The notes beneath the pieces were generated by a model. That model was not told the origin of the DNA. It saw nothing but the letters and a program-made list of their open reading frames with translations, and searched no databases. Source: Bradyrhizobium sp. 1(2017) (GTDB lineage: Bacteria > Pseudomonadota > Alphaproteobacteria > Rhizobiales > Xanthobacteraceae). From it: a DNA stretch of 64,000 nucleotides. This document shows, in pieces, positions 59,554 to 64,000 of this stretch. The position numbers and the translations under genes are program-made. The stretch is taken from contig NZ_CP050022.2 of the NCBI RefSeq assembly GCF_011602485.2, forward strand, positions 3,554,001 to 3,618,000, in the 5' to 3' direction. Every line of letters starts with the position of its first letter. The first letter of the stretch is position 1.

Positions 59554-61392
59554 ATGCGCCAGACCCTGGACATAACCGGCGGCCTCCCGCGTTCTCGCGG
59601 CAAGCCCGGAGATTTCACCGCCGACCGCCGGGTGCTGGTCCTGATCGGCATGGCCCTGCTGGTGGGCAGCCTCGGCGCCGGAGCCGCATGGGTCCTGCTG
59701 AAGCTGATCGCCCTCGTCACCAATCTGGTCTGGTTCGGTCATTTCAGCACCGAGAACGTGTCGCTGGCGGACGCCCATCCGGGGATCTGGATGGTTCTGG
59801 CGCCGGCGGCCGGCGGTCTCTTGATCGGATTGATGGCGCGGTTCGGCTCGGAGAAGATCCGCGGTCATGGCATCCCCGAAGCGATCGAGGCGATCCTGAT
59901 CGGCGGAAGCCGCATGCAGCCCAAGGTCGCCATCCTGAAGCCATTGTCGTCGGCGGTGTCGATCGGGAGCGGCGGGCCGTTCGGCGCCGAAGGGCCGATC
60001 ATCATGACCGGCGGCGCGATCGGCTCGATCTTCGCGCAGTGCTTTCATCTCACCGCAGCCGAGCGCAAGACCCTGCTGGTCGCGGGCGCTGCGGCCGGCA
60101 TGACCGCGATCTTCGGCACGCCCATCGCGGCCGTCCTGCTCGCAGTCGAGCTGTTGTTGTTCGAATGGAAGCCGCGCAGCTTCCTGCCCGTGGTGACGGG
60201 TGCGGTGATCTCGGCCGCGTGGCGGCCGCTGCTGTTCGGAACGGGGCCGCTGTTTCCGTTCGCCGAACGGCCGGACCTGCCATGGTGGGGCCTCGTCGCT
60301 GCGGTTGGCGTCGGCGTCGTTGCCGGCCTGCAATCTGGACTGATGACGCGGCTACTCTACGCGATCGAGGATCTGTTCGAACATCTGCCGGTGCACTGGA
60401 TGTGGTGGCCGATGCTCGGCGGCCTTGTCGTCGGGCTCGGCGGCCTCGTCGATCCGCGCGCGCTCGGCGTCGGCTACGACGTCATCGCCGACCTCTTGTC
60501 CGGCCACATGGTGCGCGACGAGGCGATACGGCTGCTGCTGGTCAAGTCCGCCGTCTGGGTGATCGCGTTGGGCTCGGGCACGTCAGGCGGCGTGCTGGCG
60601 CCGCTGCTCATCCTCGGCGGCACGGCCGGATGGATGGAAGGGCTGGTCCTGCCCGGAGGCGCGTCATTCTGGGCGCTGGTCGGCATGGCTGCGATGATGG
60701 GCGGCACGATGCGGTCACCGCTGACGGGCGTGATGTTTGCGATCGAGTTGACCGGCAACATCGACATGCTGCTACCGTTGCTCGCGGCGACCGGCGCGGC
60801 GCACGCCGTCACCGTGCTGCTGCTGAAGCGCTCGATCCTGACCGAAAAGATCGCGCGCCGCGGTCAGCACATCACGCGCGAATACGCGATCGATCCGTTC
60901 GAACTGCTGCGGGCCGCCGATGTCATGGTCACGAAGGTCGAGACGCTGCCGGTGGACATGTCGATCGACGCGGCGGTTGCTTTCTTCACCTCGGATCAGC
61001 GCCGTCACAAATCCTATCCTGTCATCACCGCCGACGGCCGGCTGTCCGGGATGGTCACCCGCGCCGACGTGCTGCGCTGGCGCACCGAGGGCGATCATCA
61101 GGCGGCGACGCTCGATGATGTCGTCTCGGACACCTCCGGCGTGGTGGCTTATCCTGACGACGTGCTGGGGCAGGTGGCGGATCTCATGGTCGTCTCCGAT
61201 CTCGGACGGCTGCCGGTGGTCGACCGCACCGGCCATCGCGTGGTCGGCCTGATCGCGCGCAAGGATCTGCTGCGAATTCGCACGGTCGTGAACGCACAGG
61301 AGGAGGATCGCAACGTATATTTCCTGCGCGAAAAGGCGCTTGTGCCGGAGGCGCGGATCGCGGAAGGTCGCCCCTCTGAACTCCAGCACTGA
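59554..61392 (+). CDS. ClC-family chloride channel/transporter with CBS domains
   Basis: 612 residues from ATG 59554. The transmembrane part (about residues 25-430) has the ClC ion-pathway motifs GSGGPFGAEGPIIMTGGA, GTPIAAVLLAVE and GSGTSGGVLAPLLILGG; the C-terminus contains two CBS domains (VMVTKVETLPVD and onward; LGQVADLMVVSDLGRLPVVD). The glutamate of GAEGP corresponds to the gating Glu of CLC proteins, so exchange of chloride or another anion for protons is expected. A perfect palindrome lies just upstream. A much longer reading from 58870 runs inside the preceding gene in another frame and is not real. Confidence 0.93.
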   Translation: MRQTLDITGGLPRSRGKPGDFTADRRVLVLIGMALLVGSLGAGAAWVLLKLIALVTNLVWFGHFSTENVSLADAHPGIWMVLAPAAGGLLIGLMARFGSEKIRGHGIPEAIEAILIGGSRMQPKVAILKPLSSAVSIGSGGPFGAEGPIIMTGGAIGSIFAQCFHLTAAERKTLLVAGAAAGMTAIFGTPIAAVLLAVELLLFEWKPRSFLPVVTGAVISAAWRPLLFGTGPLFPFAERPDLPWWGLVAAVGVGVVAGLQSGLMTRLLYAIEDLFEHLPVHWMWWPMLGGLVVGLGGLVDPRALGVGYDVIADLLSGHMVRDEAIRLLLVKSAVWVIALGSGTSGGVLAPLLILGGTAGWMEGLVLPGGASFWALVGMAAMMGGTMRSPLTGVMFAIELTGNIDMLLPLLAATGAAHAVTVLLLKRSILTEKIARRGQHITREYAIDPFELLRAADVMVTKVETLPVDMSIDAAVAFFTSDQRRHKSYPVITADGRLSGMVTRADVLRWRTEGDHQAATLDDVVSDTSGVVAYPDDVLGQVADLMVVSDLGRLPVVDRTGHRVVGLIARKDLLRIRTVVNAQEEDRNVYFLREKALVPEARIAEGRPSELQH

Positions 61393-61404
61393 CAGGAACA
61401 GAAA

Positions 61405-61752
61405 ATGACCCGCGTTCGTTGTGTCACCGAGATGGGCATGGGCGTCGACGTCCACGGCAGGGACGCTACCAAGGCGGCAAAGCGCGCGGTGTCGGATGCG
61501 ATCAGGCATTCGAGCCTCGGCTTCTTCCGGATGATCGGCAAGACCGCGAACGACATGTTCGTCGATGTCACGATCGGAGTGCCCAATCCCGAAGCCGTCG
61601 ACAAGGAGGCGGTGGCCAAGGAGCTGCCTTACGGCACGGTCACCGTGACCGCGGTCAAGGGCGGGCTGGAGATTCCCTCGGCCACGGAAGTAGCCAACGA
61701 TCCCATCCTGATTGCCAATGCGGCGGTGATCGTCAGCTTTGACAAGGACTAG
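61405..61752 (+). CDS. Lin0512-family protein
   Basis: 115 residues. The sequence MTRVRCVTEMGMGVDVHGRD, followed by ATKAAKRAVSDAIRHSSLGF and VPNPEAVDKEAVAKELPYGT, matches the small Lin0512 family (described from Listeria), whose members have a conserved GMGxDxHGxD start. The fold suggests an oligomeric alpha/beta protein; no function is established. It begins 12 bases after the ClC stop and is followed within 4 bases by a GNAT gene, so ClC-Lin0512-GNAT probably form one transcript. Confidence 0.85.
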   Translation: MTRVRCVTEMGMGVDVHGRDATKAAKRAVSDAIRHSSLGFFRMIGKTANDMFVDVTIGVPNPEAVDKEAVAKELPYGTVTVTAVKGGLEIPSATEVANDPILIANAAVIVSFDKD

Positions 61753-61756
61753 GCCG

Positions 61757-62449
61757 GTGTCCAACAGCGATGTGGCGCTGCTGGATCGTCCGATCTGGAG
61801 CGCGCTGACGACGAGCCAGAAGCATCTGGCCGAAGGCGGCCCGCGAGCGTTGCGTTATCCCGTGGACATGACGCCCTTCGCCGACATGGTCGACATGTCC
61901 GCGGCGAGCTTTGCCGCGCTCGGCGATGTCATGTCGGGTTCGCAGGTCGCCGCGCTGTTCACGCCTGACCCGGTCGACGTGCCCGCCGGCTTCAAGGTGG
62001 TGCTCGCTGAGTCCGGCGAGCAGATGATCGGGTCGCCGGCCGACAGCCCATTGCGCGATGCGGAGATCGTGACGCTGGGCGCCGCCGACGTGCCCGCCAT
62101 GATGGCGCTGACCGAACTGACCAAGCCGGGCCCATTCGCGGCGCGGACGCACCAACTCGGCACGTTCTTCGGCATCCGTGCCGGCGGCGAACTGGTGGCG
62201 ATGACCGGCGAGCGGATGAAGCCCGGCAATTTCACCGAGATGACGGCCGTCTGCGTGCATCCCGATCATCGCGGGCGCGGCTATGCGCAGGCGTTGCTGG
62301 CGGCGGTCGCGCGTCAGATCGAGGCGCGCGGCGAAATTCCGTTCCTGCACGTGTTTTCCCACAACACGTCGGCGATCGCGCTGTACCAGCGGCAGGGTAT
62401 GCGCATTCGCCGTCGCCTGCACGTCACCGCGCTGATGAAACAGGAATAA
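61757..62449 (+). CDS. GNAT-family N-acetyltransferase
   Basis: 230 residues from a GTG at 61757, 4 bases after the Lin0512 stop; an upstream TTG at 61739 would overlap that gene. The N-terminal half is a predicted extra domain, and the GNAT core in the C-terminal half has MTAVCVHPDHRGRGYAQALL (acetyl-CoA loop RGRGYA) and HVFSHNTSAIALYQRQGMRI. It resembles FR47-like acetyltransferases. Substrate unknown. It closes the likely ClC operon. Confidence 0.9.
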   Translation: MSNSDVALLDRPIWSALTTSQKHLAEGGPRALRYPVDMTPFADMVDMSAASFAALGDVMSGSQVAALFTPDPVDVPAGFKVVLAESGEQMIGSPADSPLRDAEIVTLGAADVPAMMALTELTKPGPFAARTHQLGTFFGIRAGGELVAMTGERMKPGNFTEMTAVCVHPDHRGRGYAQALLAAVARQIEARGEIPFLHVFSHNTSAIALYQRQGMRIRRRLHVTALMKQE

Positions 62450-62518
62450 GCTGCAGCGCGGGCTTCATATCCCGCGAATTCGCGCTATATCCGTCCGAGT
62501 CATCATTTGGGGAAACGC

Positions 62519-63703
62519 ATGGACGCCAGGACGCCTGATTTTTCCGCCGCGCGGACGGCGATGCAACGCTACGTCGATCAGGAGATCATCCCCGGGGTGT
62601 CCTGGGCGGTGCTGCGCGGCCGCGAAATCGTCGACCAGCAATGCGTCGGCTTCGCCGACCGCGAATCTGGCACCGCGCTTGCCCCCGATCATATCTTCCG
62701 TGCGTTCTCCAATACCAAGATCTTCGTCACCTGCGCCGTCATGCTGCTCGTCGAGGACGGCCGCATCGGGCTCGATGACCCCGTCGAAAAATTCCTGCCG
62801 CAGCTTGGCAATCGCAAGGTGCTGAAGGAGGGGGCTTCGAGCCTCGCCGATGTCGAGCCGGCAAATGGCTCGATCACGATCCGGCAGCTTCTGACTCACA
62901 CATCCGGCCTCAGCTACGGCATCTTCGATCCCGGCACGGTGCTGTTCAAGGGCTACAACGAGGCGCGCATCCTCAATCCGCTGACGCCGCTCGCCGACAT
63001 GATCGACCAGCTCGCCGGTCTGCCGCTGTCCTATCATCCCGGTACCGGCTGGGAATATTCGGTGGCGACCGACGTGCTCGGCCGTGTCGTCGAGGTGGTC
63101 TCCGGCCAGCCGCTCGACGCCTTCCTCAAGGCGCGCATCTTCGATTCCCTCGGCATGACCGATACCGGCTTTTACGTTCCGGAAGCGCAGCAGGGCAGGC
63201 TGGTCGCGCTCTATAATGGCGCTGATGTGCTCGATCCCATGAAGCCCGGGCTCACGCGCGCGGACAATCTTCCCTTTCCGCAAGCCTATCGGCGGCCATT
63301 CCCACGGCTCTCGGGCGGCGGCGGTCTGGTCTCCACCCTGCCGGACATGCTCGCGCTGGTGCGGGCATTGTTGCCAGGGTCGGACGCGCTGCTGAAGCCG
63401 GAGACGTTGCGGCTGATGATGACGAACCAGCTGCCGGCGGGCCAGACCATCCGCTTCGCCAATCTCGGGCCGATCCCCGGTAAGGGCTTTGGTCTTGGCG
63501 GCGCCGTCGCCTTCGCGCCGACGCCGTTCGATCCCCCGAATTCGACCGGCGAGTTCCAGTGGGGCGGTCTTGCGGGCACCCATTGGTGGATCTGCCCTGA
63601 GGCCAATACCGCCGGAGTGCTGATGACCCAGCGTTACATGGGCTTCTGGAATCCATTCTTCTTCGAGTTCAAGCGCCTGGCCTATCAGGCGGTGGGATGC
63701 TGA
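62519..63703 (+). CDS. Serine hydrolase, class C beta-lactamase-like
   Basis: 394 residues from ATG 62519 with GGGGAA upstream. The nucleophile motif is FSNTKIFVTCAVMLL (SxxK), the second element YSVATDVLG, and the third-region WGGLAGTHWWI. THTSGLSYG is a standard class C/esterase segment. It resembles EstB-type beta-lactamase-fold esterases. No signal peptide is seen. It is transcribed alone, 70 bases after the GNAT gene, and is unrelated in detail to the serine hydrolase at 45164. Confidence 0.9.
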   Translation: MDARTPDFSAARTAMQRYVDQEIIPGVSWAVLRGREIVDQQCVGFADRESGTALAPDHIFRAFSNTKIFVTCAVMLLVEDGRIGLDDPVEKFLPQLGNRKVLKEGASSLADVEPANGSITIRQLLTHTSGLSYGIFDPGTVLFKGYNEARILNPLTPLADMIDQLAGLPLSYHPGTGWEYSVATDVLGRVVEVVSGQPLDAFLKARIFDSLGMTDTGFYVPEAQQGRLVALYNGADVLDPMKPGLTRADNLPFPQAYRRPFPRLSGGGGLVSTLPDMLALVRALLPGSDALLKPETLRLMMTNQLPAGQTIRFANLGPIPGKGFGLGGAVAFAPTPFDPPNSTGEFQWGGLAGTHWWICPEANTAGVLMTQRYMGFWNPFFFEFKRLAYQAVGC

Positions 63704-63910
63704 TCGGGAGAGAATCTCTTCCGGCACCGCGAATGCTTTTCGGGGATCGGGGCTCTTGGAGACGGCGCAGCCCGACATCCGCCGTTATGCACGCGCGATC
63801 TGCCGCAGCTCGGCGCCTCCAGGCAGACCGTGAAGGCCCGCCGGCATCGCGCCCGCGCCCGGATGCGCGAATATCTGACGAGATGAGATCGAAGAGAAAA
63901 CGAGGTGATG

Positions 63911-63943
63911 CGGGCGGGAGGCCTGGCTACCCGCCCGCTCTTT
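63911..63943 (+). terminator. Hairpin with T-rich tail near right edge
   Basis: CGGGCGGG (63911-63918) pairs with CCCGCCCG (63930-63937) around an 11-base loop and is followed by CTCTTT on the plus strand. It lies about 200 bases after the serine hydrolase stop and 10 bases beyond the stop of the minus-strand gene at the edge; it probably ends the plus-strand transcript and possibly both. Confidence 0.6.
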
Positions 63944-63946
63944 GCG

Positions 63947-64000
63947 TCAGTCCTTCCAAGGATCGAACTCGCCTTCGCCGGCCATGGTGACGGCGAACGG
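63947..64000 (-). CDS. C-terminal end of a minus-strand gene (rest outside window)
   Basis: Reading leftward from the edge: PFAVTMAGEGEFDPWKD then TGA (63949-63947), 17 residues. The sequence is protein-like, ends with a terminator-like hairpin immediately beyond, and faces the plus-strand serine hydrolase, so a convergent gene is likely. The family cannot be assigned from so few residues. Confidence 0.5.
   Translation of the reverse strand, partial: PFAVTMAGEGEFDPWKD

Overview
The window reads as chromosomal DNA of a high-G+C alphaproteobacterium, most likely Bradyrhizobium or a close relative. The reasons are strong GC3 bias with long open antisense frames, several families of short terminal-inverted-repeat elements of the kind scattered through Bradyrhizobium genomes, and the gene families present (Tad pilus proteins, DSD1-type PLP enzyme, form-II CoxL-like molybdoprotein, Lin0512 protein, DHCW cupin). 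The species call is inference. No rRNA, tRNA, CRISPR array, prophage or intact insertion sequence was recognised.

Layout. 1-1.6 kb: end of a Flp/Tad pilus locus (TadG-like fragment and two TadE-like minor pilins). 1.6-4.8 kb: GlcD-type flavoprotein, a decayed signal-peptide gene, an MFS permease. 4.9-8.5 kb: acyl-CoA metabolism (thiolase, enoyl-CoA hydratase, PaaI thioesterase) plus a TetR regulator. 8.6-19 kb: LysR regulator divergent from a long plus-strand cluster: mmsA, acyl-CoA dehydrogenase, 3-hydroxyisobutyryl-CoA hydrolase and mmsB (valine degradation), then an acyl-CoA synthetase, a MaoC hydratase and an SDR dehydrogenase that together resemble a split R-specific beta-oxidation enzyme, and a flavoprotein with an apparent CTG start. 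19-27.8 kb: DSD1-family enzyme, ABC-F ATPase, DUF188 protein, MaoC-like protein, orphan CoxL-like subunit, Ppx/GppA phosphatase and rlmE. 27.8-31.2 kb: a secreted RTX protein with widely spaced repeats, an AT-rich inverted-repeat region and a DHA2 drug exporter.

31.7-43.4 kb: guaB and guaA about 8.6 kb apart, separated by an MDR oxidoreductase, small membrane proteins, a metallophosphoesterase, MAPEG protein, RsmB/NOP RNA methyltransferase, cspA with a good promoter and long leader, a DHCW cupin, and an MFS/HxlR divergent pair. 43.4-46.4 kb: a lower-GC HNH endonuclease directly after guaA, a duplicated fragment of a serine hydrolase gene, a YdeI-like protein and the full serine hydrolase. 46.4-57.6 kb: an accessory run of small regulator/effector modules (carboxylesterase with AraC, AraC-GyrI, cupin, SRPBCC with ArsR, a deformylase-like protein lacking metal ligands, TetR with a DUF308 membrane protein, MFS, SnoaL proteins, a MarR-GNAT fusion, a 49-residue protein, MmcQ/YjbR). 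57.8-64 kb: ThDP enzyme of the acetolactate synthase family, ClC channel with CBS domains, Lin0512 protein, GNAT, class C beta-lactamase-type hydrolase, and the last codons of a minus-strand gene.

Nothing here is a clear, large undescribed system. The strongest leads are the metal-ligand-less deformylase homologue, the HNH nuclease with a PUA-like N-terminus beside guaA, the interspersed-repeat RTX protein, several near-perfect operators pairing regulators with targets, and repeat elements that supply the stop codons of two host genes.
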